Shown: positions 23,622-31,569, numbered from the stretch's first letter. The stretch: DNA of 34,163 nucleotides from Verrucomicrobiota bacterium (GCA_003164675.1 PLTX01000023.1:1983-36145), one strand, 5' to 3'. Notes: generated by a model from the letters alone, not told the origin. Made by a program: numbers and translations.

Positions 23622-25805
23622 CTACCGGCTTGCCCGCAGTCGCGCCAACGCATTTCTCGCCGGGGCAAAATCCGGCCGGAGCTTCAGTGCCTGCTCAAAA
23701 TGCTCGATTGCCTCCTGGGTCTTGCCCGCTTGGTCCAAGACAATCCCCAAACTGTAGTGCGCCTCGACGTATTCGGGCCGGATCCGCAGGGCCTGCTCGT
23801 ACCGGGCAATCGCCTGCGGCACCTGGCCCAGTTGAACCAGGGCGACCCCCAGGTTGTAGTGCGTCTCGGCGTCATCAGGCTTGATCCGTAGCGCTTGCTC
23901 CCAATGTCCTATCGCCTCCCGCAGCCGGCCTACTGCGAGCAAGGCGACGCCCAGATTGTAATGCGCATTGGCGAAATCGGGGTTGACGCGCAGGGCCTGC
24001 TCGTACTGTTCGATCGCGTCCTGAATCTTGCCTGCGCGCTGCGAGACGACCCCCAGGTTGTAGTACGTCTCGGCGTAGGGATAACGGAAGGTCCCCGCAT
24101 GCTTCAAGGCAATCCCTGGATTGTTGTGCGTCACACCAACCTGCGGCGCAGTTCTGACCTCCCACACCTGATACACAAACATGCCGTCCGGGAACGCGGC
24201 CAGGAGCTTCGCGCCGTCGGGGATCGACTCAAAGTTCAGAACGGTTGAGATTCGCGGGCCTGCTGAAGTGTACGTTCTGGCCCGTGTGTAGTTGCACCGG
24301 AGCAAGAGGCCGGGCTGGTCGATTTCCTCCAAATACGGCCGGACAATCGTGTTGGAAAAACCACCATGTTGATAAGTCCACGGATCGATCTTGCCATAGA
24401 AAAGAAGATCGGCGTAAACAAACTTTTTGAAATCAGTGTCGATGAATGCGTCACTGACCGCGCCGACGGAACCCGAAACGTACAGGGTTTGATGACTGCC
24501 GATATGGCTGAAGCAATACGTGAGCGCGTCGGTAAAAGCGGTCTGGAATGCCCCTTGGCACCGCGTTTGATATGGCCCAAAATAATCGGCAAAGTACCCG
24601 GTGCCTTCGACGACGCCTGCCGCGCACAGTACGATCAGGAGTGTTCGGCCCGCGCGCCCGTGGCGCCACCACACGCGTGCGCCCACCATCGCCACCAGCA
24701 GCCATGAAATCACACCGCTGATCGCTCGACCGCTGTGCATCCTCTCATTTGTCAAAGCCGCGACCGCGGGATAGACCAGAAGGCTGAGCGCCAGAAAGCG
24801 GTAGTACGGTTGTGTTCGGAAATGCCGAACCATGTGATACATCCCGGTGAGTATCAGCGGGAGGGTGAACCAGAACAGTTCGCCTCCCAAGCCTGTATGG
24901 TGTCTCAATTCAGGGTCGCCCGTGAAGATCAGAAAGCGTGGACCGAAGTATTCGAGGTACCGGGGTATCACGCCGTGCACAATTGCGCCCACCGAGGGAT
25001 TGTCGTGAAGGACGCTGACGCGCTCGAAGCGTGTTGTCAGCGATTGCGGAAACCGAACCGCGCTGATCATCATCGGGAGTAGCGCGGCAAGATAACTCAT
25101 CAAGAAGAACAACCCGATCTTCCACCGCGCCAGAAGCAGTCGATGGAAAGCAAGGCCGATGCACAGAAGGAGTAATACGGTCATCGGACGGCCCAGGGCG
25201 CGTGCATACATGGCAAATGCCCACGCGAGGCCTGCTCCCGCGGCAAGGCCGTACGACCGCTTCCGCAGAGCCATCAGCAGAAGCCACCAGCCCAGGACCA
25301 TGCCCAGGAGCATGGCGGTATCAGAGAAGACCAATCGGCTCGCGGGAAAAACCCATGGCGTGAGCGAAAACAGCGCGCCTCCAAGTAACGCCAGCCATTT
25401 GTTCCGACAGTATTCCTGCACGAGGAAACCGAATGCCAACGCCGCAAGGATGTGGAAGACGGCGCTGGGAAGCCGTACGACGGCGCTGTTGAGGCCGAAA
25501 ACCTTCACCAGCGGAACCAGGCAGTAGATCAGCACCGGATCCTGGTAGTTATCGAGGGAGCGGAAGAACAGGGGGTGCCTCACGCCGTATTCGTCCGCTC
25601 CGGTGTTCGCGATGCAATAGGCGTTGTAAGCGACGGACGCTTCATCCACGTAGAATCCCCGGGGGGCCGCGCCCAGTTTCCAGAAGTGCAGGAAACAGAC
25701 CGCGAGAAACACCGTCAGGGCAATGAACCAATAGACAAACCTCGCATGCGACTTCGTGGAATGCCGGCCGGCATCACGGCGAGGCGTGACAGATCGCTCG
25801 CTCAT
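23622..25805 (-). CDS. ArnT/PMT-like GT-C glycosyltransferase with four TPR units
   Basis: A 727-residue protein starting at ATG 25805, first gene of the minus-strand trio. After the first helix (FVYWFIALTVFLAVCFLHFW) comes GFYVDEASVAYNAY with D54-E55, the acidic pair typical of the first external loop of PMT/ArnT-type GT-C enzymes. Further helices (LALLGGALFSLTPWVFPASR, GLGGELFWFTLPLILTGMYH) fit the roughly 11-13-helix core. A periplasmic domain (about 430-560) follows, then four TPR units (about 585-720, ending LKLRPDFAPARNALARLRAS). In the family these enzymes transfer sugars from polyprenyl phosphates to lipids or proteins outside the membrane. The last TPR unit is nearly the same as in the two downstream genes, tying the three together. 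Confidence 0.8.
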   Translation of the reverse strand: MSERSVTPRRDAGRHSTKSHARFVYWFIALTVFLAVCFLHFWKLGAAPRGFYVDEASVAYNAYCIANTGADEYGVRHPLFFRSLDNYQDPVLIYCLVPLVKVFGLNSAVVRLPSAVFHILAALAFGFLVQEYCRNKWLALLGGALFSLTPWVFPASRLVFSDTAMLLGMVLGWWLLLMALRKRSYGLAAGAGLAWAFAMYARALGRPMTVLLLLCIGLAFHRLLLARWKIGLFFLMSYLAALLPMMISAVRFPQSLTTRFERVSVLHDNPSVGAIVHGVIPRYLEYFGPRFLIFTGDPELRHHTGLGGELFWFTLPLILTGMYHMVRHFRTQPYYRFLALSLLVYPAVAALTNERMHSGRAISGVISWLLVAMVGARVWWRHGRAGRTLLIVLCAAGVVEGTGYFADYFGPYQTRCQGAFQTAFTDALTYCFSHIGSHQTLYVSGSVGAVSDAFIDTDFKKFVYADLLFYGKIDPWTYQHGGFSNTIVRPYLEEIDQPGLLLRCNYTRARTYTSAGPRISTVLNFESIPDGAKLLAAFPDGMFVYQVWEVRTAPQVGVTHNNPGIALKHAGTFRYPYAETYYNLGVVSQRAGKIQDAIEQYEQALRVNPDFANAHYNLGVALLAVGRLREAIGHWEQALRIKPDDAETHYNLGVALVQLGQVPQAIARYEQALRIRPEYVEAHYSLGIVLDQAGKTQEAIEHFEQALKLRPDFAPARNALARLRASR

Positions 25806-26153
25806 GGTTTGACCGGCTTATCGTCGCTGAGCATGAGTACTGTCACCGATCGGCTTGCCGACCAATCGCTTGCTCGCGCGCTCGGGTGTTCTTGCTCAAA
25901 GATTGGCTTCTTACTTCGAGCGGCATATTTCCAGCGTGCTACTGGTTCGTACGCCATCGGGATGAACATGATTACCATAATATTCGAAAGCTTCTCGTGG
26001 AGTTCAAGGTTTCACGAAAGGCCAATAGAGTACTCATCTCACAGAATCCAAACAGCAAAAAAATCGGCCAAGAACCAACCGAATACGATTGCGACAACCG
26101 TAGCACAAACGACCAGGCGAGTCATGGAGGAAGGCATGGCCGCGCCGATTTGC
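25806..26153. other. Intergenic stretch with one possible 32-codon membrane ORF
   Basis: No clear gene. On the minus strand, ATG 26137 to stop 26039 would encode a 32-residue peptide with one hydrophobic helix (LVVCATVVAIVFGWFLADFF), which could be a small membrane protein or the remnant of a larger one. The stretch is AT-richer than its surroundings near 25970-26100. Longer open frames across it run into the tRNA and SRP RNA genes and are spurious. Confidence 0.4.
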
Positions 26154-26181
26154 TTGCGCGGGGGCGCAAACGTGGCATAAT
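26154..26181 (+). promoter_or_regulatory. Likely promoter of tRNA-Thr (and SRP RNA)
   Basis: TTGCGC (26154-26159), a 16-base spacer and CATAAT (26176-26181) lie 16 bases before the tRNA. The -35 region is also part of a short palindrome, TTGCGC-GGGG-GCGCAA (26154-26169). Confidence 0.5.
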
Positions 26182-26197
26182 GCCTGACGCAGATTTC

Positions 26198-26273
26198 GCC
26201 AACGTAGCTCAGCTGGTAGAGCAGCGGTTTCGTAAACCGCAGGTCGTCGGTTCGATTCCGACCGTTGGCTCCA
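26198..26273 (+). tRNA. tRNA-Thr(CGU)
   Basis: A complete 76-base cloverleaf. The acceptor stem pairs GCCAACG (26198-26204) with CGTTGGC (26263-26269), with discriminator T and encoded CCA. The D-arm is GCTCAGCTGGTAGAGC. The anticodon stem GCGGT/ACCGC encloses TTCGTAA, giving anticodon CGT for threonine ACG codons. The T-arm contains GGTTCGATTCC. A run of six T (26275-26280) follows directly. It lies 49 bases upstream of the SRP RNA and may be co-transcribed with it. Confidence 0.97.
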
Positions 26274-26322
26274 GTTTTTTGATTCACGATGTGGCTGCGG
26301 AACAGTTTCGCGGCGGCAGTTT

Positions 26323-26613
26323 TGGTCGTGCTAGACGGGGAGGTAGCGGTTCCTTATACCCCGAAGAAATTCGGGGCTGTCCAGCAACCCGCTATAGCTG
26401 GGTCGAATTCCTCGCCGAGGCGGCGATGTGGGTGAGCAAACCGCGGGGCGGCGTCGAAGGCCGGGTCCGATGCAATGGTTGCCTGCGAACCCCGCCAGGG
26501 TCGGAAGACAGCAACGGTAAGCTTGATGTTCCATGTGCCGTCGGGTCGCCTGGCCGGAGCTTTAACCGCGGCGCGCAAGCCGATGTCGCTCGTCGACGTG
26601 AGGTGCACGACCA
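26323..26613 (+). ncRNA. ffs: Signal recognition particle RNA, large bacterial type with Alu domain
   Basis: The closing helix pairs TGGTCGTGC (26323-26331) with GCACGACCA (26605-26613) and is followed by TTTTT. The 5' Alu domain is clear from GTGCTAGACGGGGAGGTAGC (26329-26348) and GTCGAATTCCTCGCCGAGG, which match the B. subtilis-type scRNA layout. The SRP54-binding domain carries CCGCCAGGGTCGGAAGACAG followed by CAACGGTAA (26492-26520). The 3' side ends GAGGTGCACGACCA, again as in large SRP RNAs. The apical S-domain hairpin spans about 26459-26555. The RNA binds Ffh and targets membrane proteins. An extra hairpin (26359-26376) occupies the Alu domain. Location just upstream of dnaX is also seen in other bacteria. 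Confidence 0.92.
26359..26376 (+). other. Extra GAAA-capped hairpin inside the SRP Alu domain
   Basis: CCCCGAA-GAAA-TTCGGGG is a perfect 7-bp stem with a four-base loop. It lies where the Alu domain of B. subtilis-type SRP RNA goes directly from the GTACC-like segment to GCAAYCCGCT; here the corresponding flanks are ATACC and AGCAACCCGCTATAGC. Confidence 0.7.
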
Positions 26614-26646
26614 TTTTTCAGTTTGCAGGATTCGCTGGGTAATCGA

Positions 26647-28305
26647 ATGGCGCAGCAATATCAGGTTCTGGCGCGGAAATGGCGCCCGCAACAGTTCGAC
26701 GACGTGGTGGGACAGGAGCACGTGACCACCACGCTGAAGAACGCCATTGAACAGAACCGTCTCGCGCACGCGTACCTGTTTGTCGGCCCGCGCGGCATCG
26801 GCAAGACCTCCACGGCCCGCATTTTCGCCAAGGCGCTGAATTGCGTGAAAGGGCCGACCATCACCCCGTGCGACGAATGCGACAATTGCAAGGAAATCAC
26901 CGAGGGCCGCTCGCTGGACGTGCTGGAAATCGACGGCGCAAGCAACCGCGGCATCGATGAGGTGCGCGAATTGCGCGACACGGTCCGCTACGCGCCGGCC
27001 CACAGCAAGTTCAAGATTTACATCATCGACGAAGTCCACATGCTCACGAAGGAGGCGTTTAACGCGCTGCTGAAGACGCTGGAGGAACCGCCGTCGCACG
27101 TGAAGTTCTTCTTTGCCACGACGGAACCGCAGAAAGTGTTGCCGACGATCCTGTCACGCTGCCAGCGGTTCGATCTGCGGCGGATTCCCGCAAGCCTGAT
27201 CGTCAAGCACCTCAAGGACATTGCCAGGAAGGAGAAGGTATCGGTCGATGACGCGGCGTTGGCCGCGATTGCGCGCGGGGCCGAGGGCGGCTTGCGCGAC
27301 GCGGAAAGCGCGCTGGACCAGCTGATCGCGTTTTGCGGGAACAAGATCGCCGAGAGCGACGTGCTGTCGGTGTTCGGACTGGTCGCCCACGACCAGATCG
27401 CAAAGTTGACGGACGCGCTCATTGACGGACAGACCACGAAGGCCTTGCGGGTGTTGAAAGATTTGGACGACGTGGGCAAGGACCTGCAACGGCTGATGGC
27501 GGACCTGCTCGATCATTTTCGCAACCTGCTGGTGGTGACATTGGGCGAGGAGGGAGTTCAGTCATTGCAGTTGCCGGAATCGGAGATCGACCTGCTGCGG
27601 GCGCAAGCCAAGCGGGTGGACGCGGACGCAGTGCTGCGCATCATCGACGCGCTGTCGGCCGCCGAGGGGCGGTTGCGGTATGCGTTGTCCAAACGGGTTT
27701 TTCTGGAGATTGCGTTGGTGAAGGCCGTCAAAGCGCGCGAATTGGCGGGTATCGACGGCGTGTTGAAGAAGCTCAACGAATTGAAAGGGCAGGTGGGAGT
27801 CGGCCCCAGCGCTACGAGTCTGCCGGTCGTCGCAGAGCCCAGGGCCAACAAACCGGTAGCGCCCGCGCCACAACGTCACGGCAGCGAGGCGGCTCCTGCG
27901 GATTCGCCGGTCTCAATCGAGGAAGCCTGGGCGCACGCGGTGGAACACCTGGGGAAGGTCACCCCAATCGCCAAGAGTTATTTGGTGGGCACGCGCCCGC
28001 TGAGGATGCAGGGGAACGTGTTGGTGGTCGGGTTCGATCAAGAGTTTGCGGAGCGCAAGGAGTTTGCCGACCGGCCGCGCAACGTCGAGGTGTTGCAGGC
28101 CAAACTGAAAGAAATGCTGCGGATGGATGTGGCGCTGAAGTTTGAAGTGGTGAAGTCCGCCACACCAACGCCGGCCCGGACGCCGTCGGCATCGGTGAAG
28201 GGGGCAGAGCCGGTAAAGAAAAGCCTCGATGAATTTAAAAACGACCCATTGATCAAGAAGGCGCTGGAGATTTTCAAAGGAACAATCGTCGAAGTCAGAA
28301 AATAG
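26647..28305 (+). CDS. dnaX: DNA polymerase III gamma/tau subunit
   Basis: A 552-residue clamp-loader ATPase. ATG 26647 (MAQQYQVLARKWRPQQFDDV) is the normal family start and lies 33 bases after the SRP RNA; the open frame extends upstream to 26623 without reason. The Walker A motif is GPRGIGKT (47-54), the zinc site C66, C75, C78, C81 and Walker B IIDEVH (126-131), and SRC is present in the LSRCQRFDLRR sensor region. In the cell it loads the beta clamp and holds the polymerase. There is no strong Shine-Dalgarno. I see no long A-run that would support programmed frameshifting to a short gamma form. The ybaB gene follows 37 bases downstream. Confidence 0.97.
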   Translation: MAQQYQVLARKWRPQQFDDVVGQEHVTTTLKNAIEQNRLAHAYLFVGPRGIGKTSTARIFAKALNCVKGPTITPCDECDNCKEITEGRSLDVLEIDGASNRGIDEVRELRDTVRYAPAHSKFKIYIIDEVHMLTKEAFNALLKTLEEPPSHVKFFFATTEPQKVLPTILSRCQRFDLRRIPASLIVKHLKDIARKEKVSVDDAALAAIARGAEGGLRDAESALDQLIAFCGNKIAESDVLSVFGLVAHDQIAKLTDALIDGQTTKALRVLKDLDDVGKDLQRLMADLLDHFRNLLVVTLGEEGVQSLQLPESEIDLLRAQAKRVDADAVLRIIDALSAAEGRLRYALSKRVFLEIALVKAVKARELAGIDGVLKKLNELKGQVGVGPSATSLPVVAEPRANKPVAPAPQRHGSEAAPADSPVSIEEAWAHAVEHLGKVTPIAKSYLVGTRPLRMQGNVLVVGFDQEFAERKEFADRPRNVEVLQAKLKEMLRMDVALKFEVVKSATPTPARTPSASVKGAEPVKKSLDEFKNDPLIKKALEIFKGTIVEVRK

Positions 28306-28342
28306 TAGCGCGGGCGTCTCGCCTGTGTTCATGGAGAATAAT

Positions 28343-28654
28343 ATGGCCGGACTCGGAAAATTCCTTAAGCAAGCCCAGAAGATGCAGGCGGAAATGCAGC
28401 GTGTGCAGGAGGAGCTGGCGCAACGCGAAGTGGAAGCCACTTCCGGCGGGGGAGCGGTGAAGGCCGTGGCGAAGTGCGATGGCTCGATCGTGTCGGTCAA
28501 GATTGACCCCAAGGTGGTGGATCCGAAGGACGTGGAGATGCTGGAGGACCTGATCCTCGGGGCCGTGAGCAACGCTCTCCAGACCGCGAAGAAGACCCAG
28601 GAGGAAGAACTGGGGAAGGTCACCGCCGGCATGAACCTGCCCGGAATGATGTAG
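28343..28654 (+). CDS. ybaB: YbaB/EbfC family nucleoid-associated protein
   Basis: A 103-residue protein, typical length for the family. It begins MAGLGKFLKQAQKMQAEMQR, the N-terminal helix of YbaB, and contains GGGAVKAVAKCDGSIVSVKI and the C-terminal NLPGMM. ATG 28343 is chosen because GGAG (28333-28336) lies six bases upstream; GTG 28325 and ATG 28331 are in-frame alternatives. YbaB/EbfC dimers bind DNA and are usually encoded between dnaX and recR. Here recR follows only after an inserted pair of opposite-strand genes. Confidence 0.95.
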   Translation: MAGLGKFLKQAQKMQAEMQRVQEELAQREVEATSGGGAVKAVAKCDGSIVSVKIDPKVVDPKDVEMLEDLILGAVSNALQTAKKTQEEELGKVTAGMNLPGMM

Positions 28655-28670
28655 CCGAACGACGGGAGCA

Positions 28671-28690
28671 GCCTCCTCCGCCGAGGAGGC
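28671..28690. terminator. Hairpin after ybaB, possible terminator
   Basis: GCCTCCTC (28671-28678) and GAGGAGGC (28683-28690) form a perfect 8-bp stem with loop CGCC, 16 bases after the ybaB stop. No T-run follows, so termination would have to be of the hairpin-only or Rho-assisted kind. Confidence 0.5.
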
Positions 28691-28823
28691 CAAGCAACCG
28701 TCAGATCAAGGACCAAAACGATAAGCGAAGGGCGCTACCCGCTACCTGTACGTGACGCCTTCCATGTCGAAAGTTTGCTTACTTGCCAAGAACACAGGTC
28801 CGACCCAGACGATCACGGACCTG

Positions 28824-29501
28824 CTAAGTTGTCTGAGACTCTGTGGAGGAGACAATATCGTCTTCTGGAATTCGGGAGGCCAAGGATGTCTTGTCTATGT
28901 CTCGTGCGATAGCACTGAATTCCCGGTCGGCGATTTCTAGCAGTCCGGCAACTAAGTTGAGTCTGCGTCTGAGCGACGGATCAAGAATGCCCCCAAATTT
29001 GTAGCCGCGATCGTGTTCAATCTCCGCCCAGGCGTGCTGAAGTACAGTTCGGATTTGCACCTCGAACAGGAGATTCTTATGAACTTCGAATTCCGGCAAT
29101 TTGCATCTATCGTCCCCAAGATCACAAACATAATGGACCGATCTATAGCCTATTCTGTCGACACCGAGTTGGGCCATTTTGTCAGGGCTTTTTGGGTCGT
29201 GAACGCGAAAGAGTTTCCTGATGATTTGGCACACGCGTTCGAGATCACCTTCAACATATGTTATGATTCTTGCTCCTGCCAAATCGGTGATTTCGTTCCG
29301 TGGATCCAAATAGGTCTTCCGCCTCACCTTTTCCATGAGGCTATCGACAGTCTTCGGTCGTGCCGAAACGCTGAGGAAGTGAATTCCCTCCCTGTCTAGG
29401 ACGCTTCGCAGCGTGTTTTCCAAAACCTTGCAAAGCCCATCATATAAAGGCCGCTGGGTAACGTACCAATCTCGGAGCGCTTCATGTGGGACAGGGTTCA
29501 T
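28824..29501 (-). CDS. Single-domain RelA/SpoT alarmone synthetase (possible ToxSAS-like toxin)
   Basis: A 225-residue protein consisting of only a nucleotidyl-transferase domain of the RelA/SpoT type, without HD hydrolase or regulatory domains. ITDLAGARIITYVEGD holds D73, and LLFEVQIRTVLQHAWAEIEH holds E147, matching the two catalytic acids of (p)ppGpp synthetases. RIGYRSVHYV supplies the G-loop tyrosine Y119, and R48-P-K-T with RRKTY is the ATP-binding basic region. It should therefore be catalytically competent. Small synthetases either make (p)ppGpp/ppApp or, in toxic versions, pyrophosphorylate tRNA; sequence alone does not decide. It lies 25 bases downstream of an IrrE-like gene on the same strand, in AT-richer DNA that splits the ybaB-recR pair. 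Confidence 0.85.
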   Translation of the reverse strand: MNPVPHEALRDWYVTQRPLYDGLCKVLENTLRSVLDREGIHFLSVSARPKTVDSLMEKVRRKTYLDPRNEITDLAGARIITYVEGDLERVCQIIRKLFRVHDPKSPDKMAQLGVDRIGYRSVHYVCDLGDDRCKLPEFEVHKNLLFEVQIRTVLQHAWAEIEHDRGYKFGGILDPSLRRRLNLVAGLLEIADREFSAIARDIDKTSLASRIPEDDIVSSTESQTT

Positions 29502-29526
29502 CAGCGTTGGTGTGCGAGTCGCAGCG

Positions 29527-30441
29527 TCACAGATTTGGCCTTCCTGGTTTCACCTCCTCGACCGAGCCGCCAAGCTGTTTGAATACATTATTGTAGCCGC
29601 TCTGGACATAAAATCGAATAAGTTGTTCCGGAACCCGAAGCCGGTAGGCAACATCATAGCAGCTGACGCCTCGGAGCATGACGTCGACGACGATCTTCTC
29701 ACGATCTCTGATTGGGATAAGCAGTTCCAGCGATAGTAGAAAACAAAAGTCTTCGGACGACAAAACCGGTGCAAGGAATAATGGATTGGCCGTCCCATGA
29801 ATCCCACCAGACTGGACGCGGCCTAACGTTGCTAGAGCCGCCTCAATCTGGCTGACTGGGTCGGAACTTTCCAGCGAAACGTCGTCGGTGAGGATATGGC
29901 AAAGCTCTGTGCAAACTGCGAACCGGCGGTAACAATGATTGAAAGAGGAAGGGACTAATATGCTGAATGATTCGTGCGGAGGTGGTGTCCGGAGCGCCAA
30001 GGTCACGGTTGTGAGCTCATCGCGGAGGAACAAATTGATGGGAACCGCACGAAGTCGTTCAATATATCTCTTGAACTCGGGCCACACGTGACTCTGGGAT
30101 TCTTCTATATCTCCAGTCTCGGAGAACAAGCCCGAGTTTAGTTTTATCCAATTCGCGAGCCCGACAGCACCGCTGAAGTTTCTGCTGAATTCTGGAAGAC
30201 GATTCTGCGCACCTTGCTCACTGCTAGAGGAGTCAGCCCTAGAAACCTCGTTGTTCTCAGTCGGCCGCCGGTCGTCAGATTTACCTATCCTCTCAAAATC
30301 CGTCAAAACGCCAGCAACGTCCGCAATGCATTCGTCGGCGGATACAAGCACATTGGCGGGTACCCAGATCTTAACATCGGCATAACCTGCCTTCTCGCAC
30401 GCCTCTCGAACCCTTTTTTGATTTTCGACAGCCGCGCTCAT
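29527..30441 (-). CDS. ImmA/IrrE-like protein with degenerate HExxH motif
   Basis: A 304-residue protein from ATG 30441; the open frame continues upstream to TTG 30519. Residues 1-45 (VREACEKAGYADVKIWVPAN) form a small alpha/beta-like segment. Residues about 55-90 are Ser/Asp/Glu-rich and probably a linker. The central part has YRRFAVCTELCHILTDD, equivalent to the RFTLAHELGHILL region of ImmA/IrrE metallopeptidases, but the first zinc histidine is threonine (T178-E179-L180-C181-H182). The C-terminal part, ELLIPIRDREKIVVDVMLRG then VSCYDVAYRLRVPEQLIRFY, resembles the LMP helix and helix-turn-helix-like end of IrrE proteins. Protease activity is doubtful. Its place directly before the alarmone synthetase gene suggests a partner, perhaps antitoxin or sensor. 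Confidence 0.6.
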   Translation of the reverse strand: MSAAVENQKRVREACEKAGYADVKIWVPANVLVSADECIADVAGVLTDFERIGKSDDRRPTENNEVSRADSSSSEQGAQNRLPEFSRNFSGAVGLANWIKLNSGLFSETGDIEESQSHVWPEFKRYIERLRAVPINLFLRDELTTVTLALRTPPPHESFSILVPSSFNHCYRRFAVCTELCHILTDDVSLESSDPVSQIEAALATLGRVQSGGIHGTANPLFLAPVLSSEDFCFLLSLELLIPIRDREKIVVDVMLRGVSCYDVAYRLRVPEQLIRFYVQSGYNNVFKQLGGSVEEVKPGRPNL

Positions 30442-30861
30442 AACCAATCGCAAGAAAGTTTGTCTCGCGCAAGAAGCCGAGTCTTCCAGAAGCCACGAGG
30501 AAAGTCCAGAACAACGCAATTCATTTTACGTACAGCGAATGGGGTCGCATCTCATTAATCATCATTGTGGGCTTGCGCTGGTTCGAGAATGGGTTCGTTC
30601 GGTCTTCCGGAGCGGTATTGGGGCTGATTGGATGCGGTTTTTGGGGTCGTCGTCGGCGAGCCGGGGCGCGGGTGGAAGCTTTGGGCGGAACCCTCACCCT
30701 GACCCTCTCCCTTTTCCAAGGGAGAGGGGAATCTCTTCTCGCCGTGTGCGGGGAGAGGAGCAAGCTGACGGGCGTTCCGAGTGTTAACCAAAACATCGAA
30801 CTGCACCAGATACGCGCCCGCCTGCTTGTTTTCGCGCGTTGGAGGGTGTAAAAGTTCGGTG
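30442..30861. other. Junction stretch between inserted gene pair and recR
   Basis: No gene is supported. The left part is the likely promoter region of the minus-strand IrrE-like/RelA pair. The right part is GC-rich, contains a hairpin repeat (30703-30728), and must hold the recR promoter, since ybaB-side transcription is blocked by opposite-strand genes. No clear -35/-10 pair was found. Confidence 0.5.
30703..30728. repeat. CCCTCTCCC/GGGAGAGGG hairpin repeat
   Basis: CCCTCTCCC (30703-30711) and GGGAGAGGG (30720-30728) are perfect inverted copies with an 8-base loop, preceded by CCCTCACCCTGA. This looks like a widespread intergenic repeat type and not a true terminator, as no T-run follows. 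Confidence 0.65.
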
Positions 30862-31458
30862 ATGGATTACCCAACGCCCGTCCAAAATCTCATCGCGCAG
30901 TTTGCGCGGCTGCCCGGCATCGGCAAACGCAGTGCCGAGCGGATCGCGTTGCATCTGCTCAAATCCAACGGCGACACCAACCGTCAACTCGCCCAGTCGA
31001 TTCTCGATGCCAAGGCGAAGATCCGCAACTGCTCGCGTTGCGGCAGCTACACCGAACACGATCCCTGTGAGATTTGCGACAGCCCGCGGCGAGACCAGGG
31101 CTCCATTTGCGTGGTCGAAGGCCCCAACGACATCCTCACGTTGGAGCGTGCCGGCGTTCACCGGGGCGTGTACCACGCGTTGATGGGACGGATCTCACCG
31201 CTGAACGGTGTCGGGGCGGAGCAACTCCGCATCGCGGCGCTATTGGATCGTGTGAGGAGCGACAAACCAGCCGAGGTCATTCTGGCGCTGGGAGCCGACG
31301 TGGAGAGCGAGGCGACGACCAGCCATTTGATTGACCAGCTCAAACCGCTCGGGGTATCGGTCAGCCGGATCGCCCTCGGACTACCGGCGGGAAGCGCGCT
31401 GGAGACGGCCGACGAAGTGACGCTTGCGCGGGCGCTCGAAGGTCGGCGACAGGTGTAA
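30862..31458 (+). CDS. recR: Recombination mediator protein RecR
   Basis: A 198-residue protein of normal length. ATG 30862 (MDYPTPVQNLIAQFARLPGI) is the family start; the frame extends upstream only by chance. A helix-hairpin-helix (LPGIGKRSAER) is followed by a zinc finger C57-x2-C60-x8-C69-x2-C72. The Toprim domain follows with SICVVEGPNDILTLER and YHALMGRISPLNGVG. RecR acts with RecO/RecF to load RecA on single-stranded gaps. It normally follows ybaB directly; here 2.2 kb with two inverted genes lies between. The C-terminal Walker-like region (IALGLPAGSALETADEVTLA) is intact, so the gene should be functional. Confidence 0.96.
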   Translation: MDYPTPVQNLIAQFARLPGIGKRSAERIALHLLKSNGDTNRQLAQSILDAKAKIRNCSRCGSYTEHDPCEICDSPRRDQGSICVVEGPNDILTLERAGVHRGVYHALMGRISPLNGVGAEQLRIAALLDRVRSDKPAEVILALGADVESEATTSHLIDQLKPLGVSVSRIALGLPAGSALETADEVTLARALEGRRQV

Positions 31459-31569
31459 CTGACCGAGGGGTCGCGTTTCGGTATACGTTTTCGACCTTTC
31501 TGTGTGCACTCACTCAGATTTTCAGCAGTCTTGTGCGTTTCCCGCTGCTTCGTTACAGTATCCGGGGCA

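Noticed and set aside
25886-26725. 279-codon plus-strand frame
   Set aside because: It reads through the tRNA-Thr and SRP RNA genes and into dnaX in another frame, so it cannot be a real protein gene.
28231-28250. Programmed frameshift site in dnaX for a short gamma subunit
   Set aside because: The longest A-run here is five bases in TTTAAAAACG, too near the 3' end and without a slippery heptamer like that of E. coli.
30703-30728. Rho-independent terminator
   Set aside because: The hairpin is strong but lacks a T-run on either strand and is preceded by a CCCTCACCCTGA repeat phrase, so a dispersed repeat is the better reading.
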